This document shows, piece after piece, positions 37,942-47,775 of a stretch of 64,000 nt of DNA (position 1 is the first letter of the stretch; each line of letters begins with the position of its first letter). The translations under genes were made by a program, and so were the position numbers. Source of the stretch: UBA5078 sp051252515 (GTDB lineage: Bacteria; Pseudomonadota; Gammaproteobacteria; Pseudomonadales; Pseudohongiellaceae); NCBI GenBank assembly GCA_051252515.1, contig JBPOFS010000001.1:496001-560000 (forward strand), given 5' to 3'. Below the pieces are notes generated by a model. It searched no databases. It was not told the origin of the DNA and worked only from the letters and a program-made list of their open reading frames with translations.

Positions 37942-40023
37942 ATGATTTTCTTGGATTTATTTACCAAAAATGGCGAAGAAATCGCAACTGGTAATACATC
38001 GGCGATTTCCCTACTCGAATGGCAAGTCAATGCTGAAACCTGCACCTTAACCAGCCTAGAATCTGGCGCAGAAGTTCGCATTACTCCACGCGGCATGGAA
38101 GTATTGATGCACCTAATCGGCAATCCCGAGCAGGTCATCAGTGCGAACGAACTTCTCGACCTCTTTTGGAGCAAGTCTGTTCGTTCTGACCACGCAGTGC
38201 ATAATGTCATCGCTGAGTTACGTGCAGCATTAGGGGATCGTGCTTCAAATCCTAAGTACATTAAGACGTACCCGAAACGGGGCTATGCGCTACTGCCCGC
38301 TCCCGTGATCGGCGTCAATGTCAATGGCGCCAAGGTTAACTCCCCAAAACAGAACGAACGTTCGCAATGGCTCAGCATCAGCAAAAACCCTTTCGCTTAT
38401 GCCAGCATGTTTCTGCTATTTGCAGCGGTGTTTATTTTTTATTCAAACAAACCAACCCTATCCCAAGCGACTGACGAGCCAATACGCACTCTTTTGGTGC
38501 GAGAATTTGAATCCGTTAACATAGACAGCGATGCTTTGTATTTATCGCAGCAACTTCCGGGCAGCCTTGTCTCAAGCTTAAGCGTACTACCTAACACTCA
38601 AGTCGCGGTCAAAAATGGGCCTCTCGAAACCGAAAACGAAGCGGATTATTTTTTAAATGGCAACATTCAAAAAATTAGCGGGCAGAATAGACTGCAAATA
38701 AATCTAACGGACGCTCGAACCAAGCTCATCCTATTTTCCGATCAGTTCAATTTTACGTCAGAAGAAATCTTTACCATTCAAGATCGAATAGTTCAGCATG
38801 TCGCAACAGCGCTTCGCATCTATCTAGACGAAAAACAACACAATGACATGCTCGACTGGGGCACTAATAGCGCCGTCGCCTACGATTCTTTTTTGAAAGC
38901 GGAGTTCTTCTCAAAAGAATCCAATAGCGCAAGCCTTTCAGCGGCAATCGAAAACTACCTATTTGCCGTAGAGAAAGACCCAGATTTTGTGAATGCTTAC
39001 GTCGGACTGGCCACAATCGCTGCCAGAAAAGGGATCTATAGCAACACCGATACTAATGTTGAGAATCGTCGGCTTGTTAACTTCGCCCTTCGAGAACTAT
39101 TACGCTTAGATCCAGACTCGCAAGAAGCTAAAGCCGCACAATTTCTCGCGTTACGAGTCGAAGGCAATAACCAACAGATTATCGAAGAGAAGATAAGAGA
39201 CATGATACTGGATGGAGTCGCACCACAATTCTCCATTTCCCATTACAGTGCGCTGCTAACAAGCGCAAAGTTATACTCTGAGGCGAGCGCCTTTTTAGAT
39301 ACGGTTCCAGGCAAAGCTCCCCACAGCGTCTCACCTGATGCCACATGGACCTATCGCAACGATATCGTTGAACCTCATAACCTCATTCCTTTGCAGAAGC
39401 AGCAGCTGCTCGAGCGTCCTTCTCATATCGGTGTATTAGGAAGCCTTGCGTGCAGCTATGCATTCATCGGTGATCACGAGCAAGCAAAGTTTTATCTAGC
39501 CCAGCAGCTCGAGCTGGACAGCGAAGGACAAAGCTCCATGCTTAGTCAGGTCATTATCAGCGCTCTGTTTGGCGCCTCCACTGTTGAAGGTGACGAATTA
39601 GAGGCGAGCAATAAAGACAATCCTGAGTTCAATTTCGCAATGGGGGTAAAGCAGTTTATTTTGGCCGACATAGAGGCTGGGATAAAGCTCTGGCGCAATT
39701 TAACGCCGTCCGATAATCGACGCCTATTTGCTTGGTTGCACTCCGTGGATATTTTCTTTCCGCTCAGCGTATTGAATGACACGCGCTACAAAGCCATTCT
39801 TGAAGAGATCGGGATCGGTGAGACTTGGCAAAAACGTTTAATGAAAGGCGTTATCGCCACGAGCAGTAAAACTGGTGTGAGCCTAAGCAAATCCTCGCAA
39901 CTCGCATTAGCCGAGTCTAGAGTGCTACAGCGCAATAATTTGTGGAAGCACGAGAAGTTGAAGTACCCTGACCCTCTACAACTGAGCAGTCACGACCTTC
40001 TCCGCACCTCTCTCTTCAAATAG
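37942..40023 (+). CDS. CadC/ToxR-like membrane transcription regulator with TPR domain
   Basis: A 693-residue one-component regulator. The N-terminal winged helix (about residues 25-115) carries the OmpR/CadC pattern: RITPRGMEVLMHLIGNPEQV, SDHAVHNVIAELRAALGD and YIKTYPKRGYALL. One membrane helix follows (about 150-170, FAYASMFLLFAAVFIFYS). The periplasmic part begins with a TolB/FlgO-like domain (about 185-295) and continues as tetratricopeptide repeats to the end. Signals sensed in the periplasm would be passed to DNA at the membrane. It is divergent from the TonB receptor and probably controls it. Confidence 0.85.
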   Translation: MIFLDLFTKNGEEIATGNTSAISLLEWQVNAETCTLTSLESGAEVRITPRGMEVLMHLIGNPEQVISANELLDLFWSKSVRSDHAVHNVIAELRAALGDRASNPKYIKTYPKRGYALLPAPVIGVNVNGAKVNSPKQNERSQWLSISKNPFAYASMFLLFAAVFIFYSNKPTLSQATDEPIRTLLVREFESVNIDSDALYLSQQLPGSLVSSLSVLPNTQVAVKNGPLETENEADYFLNGNIQKISGQNRLQINLTDARTKLILFSDQFNFTSEEIFTIQDRIVQHVATALRIYLDEKQHNDMLDWGTNSAVAYDSFLKAEFFSKESNSASLSAAIENYLFAVEKDPDFVNAYVGLATIAARKGIYSNTDTNVENRRLVNFALRELLRLDPDSQEAKAAQFLALRVEGNNQQIIEEKIRDMILDGVAPQFSISHYSALLTSAKLYSEASAFLDTVPGKAPHSVSPDATWTYRNDIVEPHNLIPLQKQQLLERPSHIGVLGSLACSYAFIGDHEQAKFYLAQQLELDSEGQSSMLSQVIISALFGASTVEGDELEASNKDNPEFNFAMGVKQFILADIEAGIKLWRNLTPSDNRRLFAWLHSVDIFFPLSVLNDTRYKAILEEIGIGETWQKRLMKGVIATSSKTGVSLSKSSQLALAESRVLQRNNLWKHEKLKYPDPLQLSSHDLLRTSLFK

Positions 40024-40335
40024 CTTCTGCTCAGAATTCCTAGAAATATGCCACTTTAGAGCATTTTCGGAGCTATTTCGGAGTTCTTATTGAGAACAAA
40101 CCTCTGCCAATCACGCATCATTATCAGGCCTTCAGTGAGGTTGCCTTATGGACGAGCCAACCTACTGCCGGAAGAATGCTGCACATAGTGGAATGTGAGC
40201 AAACTTCTTGCGGAATAATCAAATAAATATTTAATGTTGAATATTAGGCCTATCTCAACCCTACCGCTCTCCCGCTAGATTGAGATATGTTAACTAGGGG
40301 AACCTTATGGTTCCCCTTTTTTTGTCTAGGACTCG
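40024..40335. other. Non-coding stretch between regulator and FAD-GNAT gene
   Basis: The 312-base gap holds no convincing gene. A terminator ends it at 40296-40323. The distance of about 270 bases from the regulator stop leaves room for a long 3' untranslated region or a small RNA, but no promoter stands out. Confidence 0.4.
40296..40323 (+). terminator. Rho-independent terminator
   Basis: AGGGGAACC and GGTTCCCCT form a 9-bp stem with loop TTAT, followed by an unbroken run of seven T. It is directed to end plus-strand transcription from the regulator gene or a separate upstream transcript. Confidence 0.88.
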
Positions 40336-41790
40336 TCAGCTTAGCGTTTTCTTCATCCGTATATGGGCAATCCCCACCTCATCGAACTCATCGCCAATAG
40401 CGGTATAGGCGTTTTTCTCGTAAAACCCCTGCGCGCTGACTCGCGCATGCAACTCAACGGTGTCAAAACCTTTTTTATGCATCACTTGCTCGACTTTGGC
40501 TAAAATCATGCCGCCAAAACCCTGCCCTCTATAGGACTCAAGAACAGCCATTTGTCTAAACTTACAGTGCTTTTTGCTCGCGATTCGCACACAAAGCGTG
40601 GCAGCCACTTCACCACCTTTATCGAAAAGGACAAAATGCCATTGCTCCGACTCCCCTTCTAAATCATGAACATCGAGAGTAAGTCCAAGTGGAGCCCTAA
40701 GCACGGATTGCCTTAACGCCACGGCGCACTGATAGGCGTTAGAAGCAAAATCAATTTTTGAGAATACGACATCTTGTTTTCGTTCGTTCGAACTTTGAGT
40801 GATTTTTGTGGCTAGTTCCAAGCCACTTTTCCAGGCCCCCTCGACCTTTCCTTCGGAGAGCCAGTCTCCACAGACTCCTAAAGCCAGGTCTCCATCCCAG
40901 AAACACATACTATCGGCAGGAAATTCGGTGTCAGCGTAGCGCCATAGATGCAAACGCGCCTGCACAGCGACGCCTCCAGTCAATTTAGTAAACTCTTGCT
41001 CAAGGGCAGCGCTCACCTCTTCACGAGAATCCTCAATGTGCTCCTCACTCCACTGCGCATTCGCATGTAACAACCAGACATTGCCTCGCTGGCGACTGGG
41101 CTTACTCGTGTCTTTAGCCATCCATCGTAGCCGGCCACCATTCACAAACGCCGCATCGAAGCCCGGATCAAAACCCTCCTCTAATCGCAACATTAACGCC
41201 CAAGTTGGCCGCATAGTGAATGTCGCCAGTTTTGAATTGAGCGTGCTGGGGTTGGTTTGCAACAGCGCTAAACTCTGCGGGGCAGGCAAAGCCAAGACTA
41301 GCGCATCAAAGATTCGATCGGTCCAACCATACTCCTGACTATGGACTCGCCACCCCAATTGCGAACGTTGCAATTTATCGACGGTAGTATTTAGTTGTAC
41401 CGTTTGATCTTTGGCGAAATGTTGGGCTAGCGCACGCATTGTCGGGACTCCGACGTATCGATCGGGGCCTACAGAATGCGCCGGACGCCATTTAAGGGGC
41501 ACCCCCTCAAACACAACCAGCCTTGGCCGCCAAAGAGCCGCAGCCCCATCACGCTGCCACTGTTCTACTTCATGCTTGAACCTAGGGTCACGGGCTGTGA
41601 AATATTGAGCCCCATGATCACATTGCCATTGCTCAAGCACTCTCGTGCTTAACCGTCCGCCAGCATAACCACTTTTCTCGAATAGACTGGTCTCGACGCC
41701 TTGTGACTTCAAGTAACGTGCACAACTCAATCCGGAAACCCCAGCCCCTATGATCAACACACTCTCTGGCCGCTTGTCTGCTAGACTCAT
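40336..41790 (-). CDS. Renalase-like FAD oxidoreductase fused to GNAT acetyltransferase
   Basis: A 484-residue fusion. Residues 1 to about 345 form an FAD/NAD(P)-binding oxidoreductase of the renalase/amine-oxidase-like group: IIGAGVSGLSCARYL at the start, SGYAGGRLSTR after it, a HGAQYFTARDPRF block, and VCGDWLSEGKVEGAWKSGLE near the end of the domain, where the FAD-binding GD motif sits. About residues 365 to 484 are a GNAT domain with motif A YRGQGFGGMILAKVEQ and the closing SAQGFYEKNAYTAIG. No stop or frameshift lies between. I start at the ATG at 41790 (AGAGGG 8 bases upstream) over a GTG 24 bases earlier. It is divergent from the SRAP gene. Substrates unknown. Confidence 0.87.
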   Translation of the reverse strand: MSLADKRPESVLIIGAGVSGLSCARYLKSQGVETSLFEKSGYAGGRLSTRVLEQWQCDHGAQYFTARDPRFKHEVEQWQRDGAAALWRPRLVVFEGVPLKWRPAHSVGPDRYVGVPTMRALAQHFAKDQTVQLNTTVDKLQRSQLGWRVHSQEYGWTDRIFDALVLALPAPQSLALLQTNPSTLNSKLATFTMRPTWALMLRLEEGFDPGFDAAFVNGGRLRWMAKDTSKPSRQRGNVWLLHANAQWSEEHIEDSREEVSAALEQEFTKLTGGVAVQARLHLWRYADTEFPADSMCFWDGDLALGVCGDWLSEGKVEGAWKSGLELATKITQSSNERKQDVVFSKIDFASNAYQCAVALRQSVLRAPLGLTLDVHDLEGESEQWHFVLFDKGGEVAATLCVRIASKKHCKFRQMAVLESYRGQGFGGMILAKVEQVMHKKGFDTVELHARVSAQGFYEKNAYTAIGDEFDEVGIAHIRMKKTLS

Positions 41791-41865
41791 CGGCGTTGCC
41801 CTCTTAGGTTTCACTTTGTATTATTTTGGTTCATCAGCCACAGTATTGCCAGAAGGGCTTTTCTC

Positions 41866-42537
41866 ATGTGCGGCCGCTTTAACGTCATCGACTCACCCCA
41901 GGTACGTCTACTTGTAGACGTACTCAATATCGAACTAGGGACGTTGCGTTTCGCTGCCGATGTCGCTCCCGGCGCGTTGATCTCAATCGTAAAAGACAGC
42001 CCTGACGGTCGCTGCTTCCAAGATGCGCTTTGGTGGCTGATGCTAGAACCCAGCACCCTGCAACCCAATTACCGATATGCCAGCTTTAATAGTCGTTCGG
42101 ATAAACTAAACACTCCAAGCGCCCTTGGCTTCAAACCTTATCGAGAAAGTCGCTGTATTATTCCAGCGTCAGCCTTTATCGAAGGACTCGGCGATCGCAA
42201 GACTTACCATAAAATTGAACTATTAGACCAAGCTATAGCCTTTGGCGGTCTTTGCAAACACTATGTGAACGAACACACGGGCGAATCGAAGTTTGGTGCG
42301 AGCATCATCACGCTAGGCCCCCTAGCCCAATGGCAAGCAATACACCCCAAATCAATGCCATTGATGCTCCCTTGCAATGACAAAGCTGTTATTGATGCTT
42401 GGTTAGACCCAGCCAATAAAGAAGTCGACGCTTTCCAAAGCCTGCTAATCCCGCAGTTGAACGCCTCTCAACGCATCACGCCTATCGGTCGACCAAGCAA
42501 ATGGGACATTCAAGGCGAGCCGCAAATTCTCAGATAA
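41866..42537 (+). CDS. SRAP/HMCES-family abasic-site DNA-crosslinking protein
   Basis: A 223-residue member of the SOS response-associated peptidase family (E. coli YedK, human HMCES). The protein removes its first Met and uses Cys2 to make a stable thiazolidine link to abasic sites in single-stranded DNA. The key residues are present: MCGRF at the start, Asn in SFNSRSDKL, Glu in IIPASAFIEG and His in IHPKSMPLMLPC. The FYEW motif found in many members reads FIEG here. An AGAAGGG site lies 8 bases before the ATG. It is divergent from the FAD-GNAT gene with a 75-base gap. Confidence 0.92.
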   Translation: MCGRFNVIDSPQVRLLVDVLNIELGTLRFAADVAPGALISIVKDSPDGRCFQDALWWLMLEPSTLQPNYRYASFNSRSDKLNTPSALGFKPYRESRCIIPASAFIEGLGDRKTYHKIELLDQAIAFGGLCKHYVNEHTGESKFGASIITLGPLAQWQAIHPKSMPLMLPCNDKAVIDAWLDPANKEVDAFQSLLIPQLNASQRITPIGRPSKWDIQGEPQILR

Positions 42538-42724
42538 AGTGTCCATGATCCAAATCAAAAGCAACGGGCCTATATAGTTCAACTTTCTCTGCCTTAACTG
42601 CTATATTGACCACATTCGAACTAGCAATAGAATAATAAATTCACACTCTAGCTCAACCATTGCTGCCTCTTTTTGATGCCTACGCTCAAACAGGGAGTCA
42701 GCGATAGAAAGGAGACCTTGATCC

Positions 42725-44395
42725 ATGCGCAAATCCCGCACCATTCTTAGTACTACAATCGCCGTCCTGATGCTGCAATCCCCTACATGGGCGCAGTCAG
42801 ACGATGCCGCCTTAGCCATTATGGTTCCAGGGGGAGGCACTTATTCAAGAACCATCTCAACAAACTCAGAGATGGCGCAGCAATTCTTCGACCAAGGCCT
42901 TCGTATGGCTTGGAGCTTTTACTTTCCCGAGTCAATTGCTTCCTATCAAGAGGCCTCTCGCCTTGACCCAGACAGCCCAATGCCTTATTTCGGCTTAGCC
43001 CACGCGGCAGGTCCTAACCCTAATAGTCGCTATCAAAATCTACCGGATGACCCACAGGGCAGCGGTCTGGCCGCCATCCGCCAAGCATTAGCATTGGCTA
43101 ACAATGGTACGCCCAAAGAGCGCGATATGATCAATGCGCTGTTTGTACTTTATAACAAAGACAGTATTCCAGACTCCGAGCAACGCGATACGGCTTTCGT
43201 TGACGCCATGCGCGCGCTACGCATCAAATACCCTAACGATCCTGACATCCATACCCTGTTTGCCGAAGGGTTTATGAACACCTCACGCTGGGATTATTGG
43301 GACGTGGATGGCAACGCTAAAGCGGGAACGGCTGAAGCGCAAGAGGCCTTAGAGACGGCAATGCGTCTTGAACATGACCATCCGGGTGCAAACCACTTGT
43401 ACATCCATTTAATGGAAGCCTCGGGACAGCCTGAGCTAGCCATGCCGGCCGCTCAGAAACTGGAAGGCATCGTGCCAATCTCAGGGCACATGGTGCATAT
43501 GCCGGGGCATATTTATTTGCGTGTTGGCGAGTATGAAAAAGCGATCGACATTAATGAGCGCTCACAAATCGTCGACCAACAGTTTTCTGAAATTTGGGGC
43601 GAAACTAATTTCCCCAATATTGGTACGTATGGCTTATCCCACAAATCTCACGCGCCTCATGCGTTGGACTTCGTTCGTTACGCCAATATGCTACAAGGCA
43701 ATTATGCCAATTCACTTGCCGCCGCCGATGAAGGCGCCGCCAGTGTCGGTGTTGCCGTTGAGGCCGTGAACCGTGGCCAGAAGCGCGTTGTCCATTCATG
43801 GATTATCGACAAAGTATTTGGTAACTGGGAGAAAATCTTAGGCAGCGCGCAGAGTCATTCGGGCACTCCTTACCTTGATGGCATGTGGAGTTATGTTTCA
43901 GGAAGTGCCCAAGTTGCCACAGGCGATCTTAGCGCGGCCGACATGGCGCTAGCGAATATCCGCCAGCAGTCCGAGGATCGCGAAGCTGATAGCAATGGCG
44001 TAGGCCCAACACCCGCCTCACACATCCTACGACTAGCCGCCTTTGCACTTGATGGCGAGATTAAGGAAGCCAGAGGCGATCTCGATGGCGCCATCGAAGC
44101 CTATACCCGTGCGATAGAACTACAAGACGCCTCCAATTACACTGAACCACCCGATTGGTCGCAGTCCATGCGCCTATACCTTGGTGCAGTGCTATTAGAT
44201 GCGGGCCGTCCAGCGGAAGCCGAAGCGGTTTACCGTAAAGATATGGAATGGAATCAACAAAACGGTTGGGCAACCTTCGGTCTTACCCAGGCCCTAGAAG
44301 CGCAAGGAAAACATCAAGAAGCCGTGATCACCAAGCGTCAGTTTGACTCGTTTTGGCGAAATGCCGATGTCACATTAACGCGCTCGCGTTTGTAA
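42725..44395 (+). CDS. Exported TPR-repeat protein
   Basis: A 556-residue exported protein (signal RTILSTTIAVLMLQSPTWAQ). The mature part holds tetratricopeptide repeats throughout, with blocks FFDQGLRMAWSFYFPESIASYQEASRLDPDSPMPYFGLAHA near the start, HPGANHLYIHLMEASGQ and HMVHMPGHIYLRVGEYEKAI in the middle. The conserved His-rich GHMVHMPGHIY block recurs in a family of unknown function and might bind a metal. AAAGGAG lies 10 bases before the ATG. The alpha/beta hydrolase follows 15 bases after the stop and is probably co-transcribed. Confidence 0.82.
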   Translation: MRKSRTILSTTIAVLMLQSPTWAQSDDAALAIMVPGGGTYSRTISTNSEMAQQFFDQGLRMAWSFYFPESIASYQEASRLDPDSPMPYFGLAHAAGPNPNSRYQNLPDDPQGSGLAAIRQALALANNGTPKERDMINALFVLYNKDSIPDSEQRDTAFVDAMRALRIKYPNDPDIHTLFAEGFMNTSRWDYWDVDGNAKAGTAEAQEALETAMRLEHDHPGANHLYIHLMEASGQPELAMPAAQKLEGIVPISGHMVHMPGHIYLRVGEYEKAIDINERSQIVDQQFSEIWGETNFPNIGTYGLSHKSHAPHALDFVRYANMLQGNYANSLAAADEGAASVGVAVEAVNRGQKRVVHSWIIDKVFGNWEKILGSAQSHSGTPYLDGMWSYVSGSAQVATGDLSAADMALANIRQQSEDREADSNGVGPTPASHILRLAAFALDGEIKEARGDLDGAIEAYTRAIELQDASNYTEPPDWSQSMRLYLGAVLLDAGRPAEAEAVYRKDMEWNQQNGWATFGLTQALEAQGKHQEAVITKRQFDSFWRNADVTLTRSRL

Positions 44396-44410
44396 ACCAA
44401 AGGAGTTGTG

Positions 44411-45328
44411 ATGATTCGCTCTTCATCTTATGTGCGTGCGTTTATTTTACTGAGCCTTCTTGTGCTTTCGCCTTTGGGCCTAGCGCAAGAGAGCTCCGCA
44501 ACAAAACATGAGGTGATGGCAGAGGGTCATCCCATCGCAGTCTGGGAAAAGTCTGTGCCCAATCCCAAAGGGCACATTCTTTTGCACCACGGCCGAACAT
44601 GGAGCTCAATTCCCGATTTTGATCTGCAAGTCAGTGGAGAAAACCTATCCCTCATGGAGGGCTTTAATGAGAGGGGGTATAGTGCTTGGGCGATGGATGC
44701 TCGTGGGTATGGCGCTACACCGAGAGACAGCAGTCAATGGAACACACCCAATCGCGCCGCTAAGGATATGGCAACCGTTTTAACTTGGATGGAGAATCGC
44801 AACCATTCAAAAACCAATGTCTGGGGTTGGTCCTATGGCTCTATGGTGGCGCAATTAACCGCCCAGCTTTACCCTGAGACTATCCGGAGCGTCATTCTAT
44901 TCGGGTATCCAACAGATCCCGACAAAGAGGTGCCAACTGACACTACTAATGGCACACCAGAGAACCGCATCAATACTGCAGCCGCCGCTGCATCGGATTT
45001 TATCGTGCCGGGCTCCATCAGTGATCACGCCATCGCCACATACGTTGAAGCCGCCCTAGCCGCTGACCCAATAAGAGCCGACTGGAATCAACTTCATCAG
45101 TGGAACGCACTCGATGGAACGGCACTCACATTGCCAACCCTTCTACTCCAAGGCGAATTCGACCCTCTTGCAAATACTGACGCACACGCGCGTTTTTTCA
45201 GCAAGATTGCCAATCCGAATAAGCAGTGGGTTGTGTTAGCAGGTGGCGACCACGCGGCGCTACTAGAGACACCGCGCGTTCGTTTGATTAAAGCCACAAT
45301 TGACTTCATCGAATGGATAGATCAATAA
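44411..45328 (+). CDS. Exported alpha/beta hydrolase
   Basis: A 305-residue hydrolase with a signal peptide (ending SPLGLAQES). The nucleophile elbow is GWSYG (Ser), the acid is Asp in GEFDPLANTDAHARFF, and the base is His in GGDHAALLETP. An oxyanion-hole HH pair (LLHHGRTWSS) comes early. Length is normal for the family. I start at the ATG at 44411, with AGGAG five bases upstream; the GTG just before it is too close to that site. It follows the TPR protein in an operon. Substrate unknown. Confidence 0.88.
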   Translation: MIRSSSYVRAFILLSLLVLSPLGLAQESSATKHEVMAEGHPIAVWEKSVPNPKGHILLHHGRTWSSIPDFDLQVSGENLSLMEGFNERGYSAWAMDARGYGATPRDSSQWNTPNRAAKDMATVLTWMENRNHSKTNVWGWSYGSMVAQLTAQLYPETIRSVILFGYPTDPDKEVPTDTTNGTPENRINTAAAAASDFIVPGSISDHAIATYVEAALAADPIRADWNQLHQWNALDGTALTLPTLLLQGEFDPLANTDAHARFFSKIANPNKQWVVLAGGDHAALLETPRVRLIKATIDFIEWIDQ

Positions 45329-45334
45329 AGCCGT

Positions 45335-47458
45335 TTAGAAGTTACCACGGATCATGAACGAGAATTCGCGACCAGTAGTCGTTCGGAAGAACTCAATCTC
45401 TTTCAGAACGTTATCTAGCACATAGCCATCATAGCGACGACGCATAGGCGTAGACACATCGTTCTCAAGATTGCTTGCTTCAAAGCGATACGTCAGCCCT
45501 AAGAAACCCACCTTCTCAATATAGAACGAAAGATCTGTTGGGACATAGATGCTATAGCGATTGTCGATATCCCATGCCATACGTCCGTCTTTGAAGCGTG
45601 CGTTATAAGTAACGCCATAGTTCATCTGGTACTGCGGCAAGTCATGACGATAGCTCAAACGGAAGCTGCCGCGATCATAAGGAGGGAACCCATGCTCGAT
45701 CGGCACCAAAGGATCATGATCAAACTCAGATTCCTGAATTGTCACAGAGGAAGTAAACAGTGCTTCAGGCAAACCAATAAAGCCAAGCCTTACGCTGCCA
45801 TTGAGCACCAAGCCATAAGTGGCTGCTTTGCCCACGTTACCATTGGTCGTTTGTAGCTTTGTTGGCGTTGAAATATCGACCTTATAAATTTTGTTTTCAT
45901 ACTCATGATGAAAATAACGCGCATTGAGCGCACCGAGATCATCTGGCAATCGATAATCAAGCGTCACTTCAGCGCGCAAGCTTTCTTCTGGCTCTAGGTC
46001 CGGATTACCTGCGACAGTGTCTTGATCTTCATCACGCTCGTTAGTCGCTCGTGAGAAGTCTGCAAAACTAAGCTGAGTAACAACACGTTCCAATGTAGTG
46101 CGAAGCTGCATGGAATTGCTGATGTTATAGCGAAAATCCACTTTCGGTTTCAGGTATTGAAAATCTCGTGTGTTCGTAAGATCACCCGATTGCTCAATCT
46201 CAGAAAACTCTGCAACCAATGTGCTTTCAAGGGATATTTTCGGACTAATCTGCCAGTTATGAATCGCAAATGGCTCATAGCGAAGCTCTTCTACTGAAGA
46301 GTTTGCATTAGGAAGATTGACTGGTGTTAAACCACCGAAAGCAGGATCTCCTAGGCTAGCAGTCAACACGCCCATCTTAAGCGCAGAATCTTGAATCGTT
46401 TGCGCCACTTCTATCCCTAGCTCGATTCCTTGACCCTCACGCAGGGGCATCGTGAAAGAGCTGCGTCCAATGCGCTCGCGATACACACTCTTAGTAGAAA
46501 GATGAAGGTTTTGTGTTTCTGCACCACCGAGCGTGCTGGAACTAAAACGCTCTCGAAGAATCGATTTATCTTCTTCGTTAACAATAAACAAGCCCTTGAA
46601 ACGACTACCGTTATCAAAACCATGTTCATAGTCCCCACCAAATTCCCAGCTATCGGTAGTAGCAGGTAAGTCTTCGCGCTCATAACTCACCTGTGGTGTT
46701 GCGGCGCTGAAATCAGTGATCTTGCGATCCAGTGTCGCGGGCGGATTACTTTCGCTATATAGAACATTAAAAGCGATACGATCTTTGTCCGTGATCGCAT
46801 AAGCAACATTGGAATTCAATGTGTAGTTGGTTTGCTCACGGTAGCGATCAAACTCTACGGTATCTTTTGGCGAGAAATCGCCATTGATGCTCACTTCTTC
46901 ACTTTCTAGATGCTGATAGGCTGGCTCAACAGAGGCGCTCACAAGAAAGTTCAGCTTACCTGTCTGTCCACTCCAAGCAATCGAACCGCCTGGCTCTGTG
47001 GTGCCATCGGCATAACGGGTGGTGCTGATCTCAGTAGAAATATTTGAACGTGACAGAGACTCCAGTAGCACGATGTTAATAATTTGGCCGCTGTTCTGCA
47101 CATCAAGGTCACTAGAGCTGCCACGAATGATCTGAATATAATCCACTTCGTTTGCAGCGATGCGATTAAGCTGTTCGCTGGCTTCATTTGACTTTCCCGC
47201 CAAACGCTTGCCATCAACCAGTATTTGCGCACTAGAACCCAACCCACGATCGCCACCAGAACTTGAACTGCTCGATCCTAGAATTAGCTCAATACCAGGA
47301 ATACGATTGACCATGTCATTAACGGTCAATGGTGCGTACTCACTAAAATAGGTACTAGGGAACGTTACAGTTGAATCTTCAGCATCTTGAGCGATGGCAT
47401 TCACACTTAGCAGCGACAGGCATAGCACTGATAGTGGGCCAAGGTTATTTTTTCTCAT
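45335..47458 (-). CDS. TonB-dependent receptor
   Basis: A 707-residue outer-membrane receptor. The signal peptide (LGPLSVLCLSLLSVNAIAQ) is followed by a plug with the block LTVNDMVNRIPGIELIL, a Ser-rich loop and GDRGLGSSAQILVDGKRLAGKS, then a barrel ending FMIRGNF. A classical TonB box is not obvious (TVTFPSTYFSEY stands in that place). The plug type, with ILVDGKR and EVDYIQIIRGSSSDLDVQ, is the short form common in marine Gammaproteobacteria. It is convergent with the hydrolase gene at 6 bases. An inverted repeat lies just upstream of the ribosome site (GAGGG). Confidence 0.9.
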   Translation of the reverse strand: MRKNNLGPLSVLCLSLLSVNAIAQDAEDSTVTFPSTYFSEYAPLTVNDMVNRIPGIELILGSSSSSSGGDRGLGSSAQILVDGKRLAGKSNEASEQLNRIAANEVDYIQIIRGSSSDLDVQNSGQIINIVLLESLSRSNISTEISTTRYADGTTEPGGSIAWSGQTGKLNFLVSASVEPAYQHLESEEVSINGDFSPKDTVEFDRYREQTNYTLNSNVAYAITDKDRIAFNVLYSESNPPATLDRKITDFSAATPQVSYEREDLPATTDSWEFGGDYEHGFDNGSRFKGLFIVNEEDKSILRERFSSSTLGGAETQNLHLSTKSVYRERIGRSSFTMPLREGQGIELGIEVAQTIQDSALKMGVLTASLGDPAFGGLTPVNLPNANSSVEELRYEPFAIHNWQISPKISLESTLVAEFSEIEQSGDLTNTRDFQYLKPKVDFRYNISNSMQLRTTLERVVTQLSFADFSRATNERDEDQDTVAGNPDLEPEESLRAEVTLDYRLPDDLGALNARYFHHEYENKIYKVDISTPTKLQTTNGNVGKAATYGLVLNGSVRLGFIGLPEALFTSSVTIQESEFDHDPLVPIEHGFPPYDRGSFRLSYRHDLPQYQMNYGVTYNARFKDGRMAWDIDNRYSIYVPTDLSFYIEKVGFLGLTYRFEASNLENDVSTPMRRRYDGYVLDNVLKEIEFFRTTTGREFSFMIRGNF

Positions 47459-47470
47459 TTTAAAACCCTC

Positions 47471-47489
47471 GTTTGTAACGATTGCAAAC
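47471..47489. promoter_or_regulatory. Inverted repeat at the 5' end of TonB receptor gene
   Basis: GTTTGTAA and TTGCAAAC (one mismatch) flank CGA. It lies 12 to 30 bases before the receptor ATG, next to the ribosome site, so a bound repressor would block transcription or its mRNA form would affect translation. Confidence 0.45.
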
Positions 47490-47775
47490 GGTGCTTCTAC
47501 TTAGAAACACGCCGCTTTTTGTTTTGTACTTATAATTATGTCGTTGCGCGATGCGCGCTAGCCCCCTTATTCAAGGTGAGTCGCATCCTACAGGTCTCAC
47601 TACTGCGATGTACCCCCCACGAATGCCATTTTGTAACTTAGTATGTCAGGATGTTTCAGGGCAGTAGCGCCAATCCCCCACACTTCGTGGCAAGGAATAT
47701 CTAATCCGAGAGGTCTCAGTTAGCATTACGAGGGTGTACTGGGTGTTTCCAGCAAAAAATGAAGGGGTATCGCAA

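Noticed and set aside
40148..40198. A 16-codon frame in the gap after the wHTH-TPR regulator
   Set aside because: No ribosome site, very short and no match to any known peptide.
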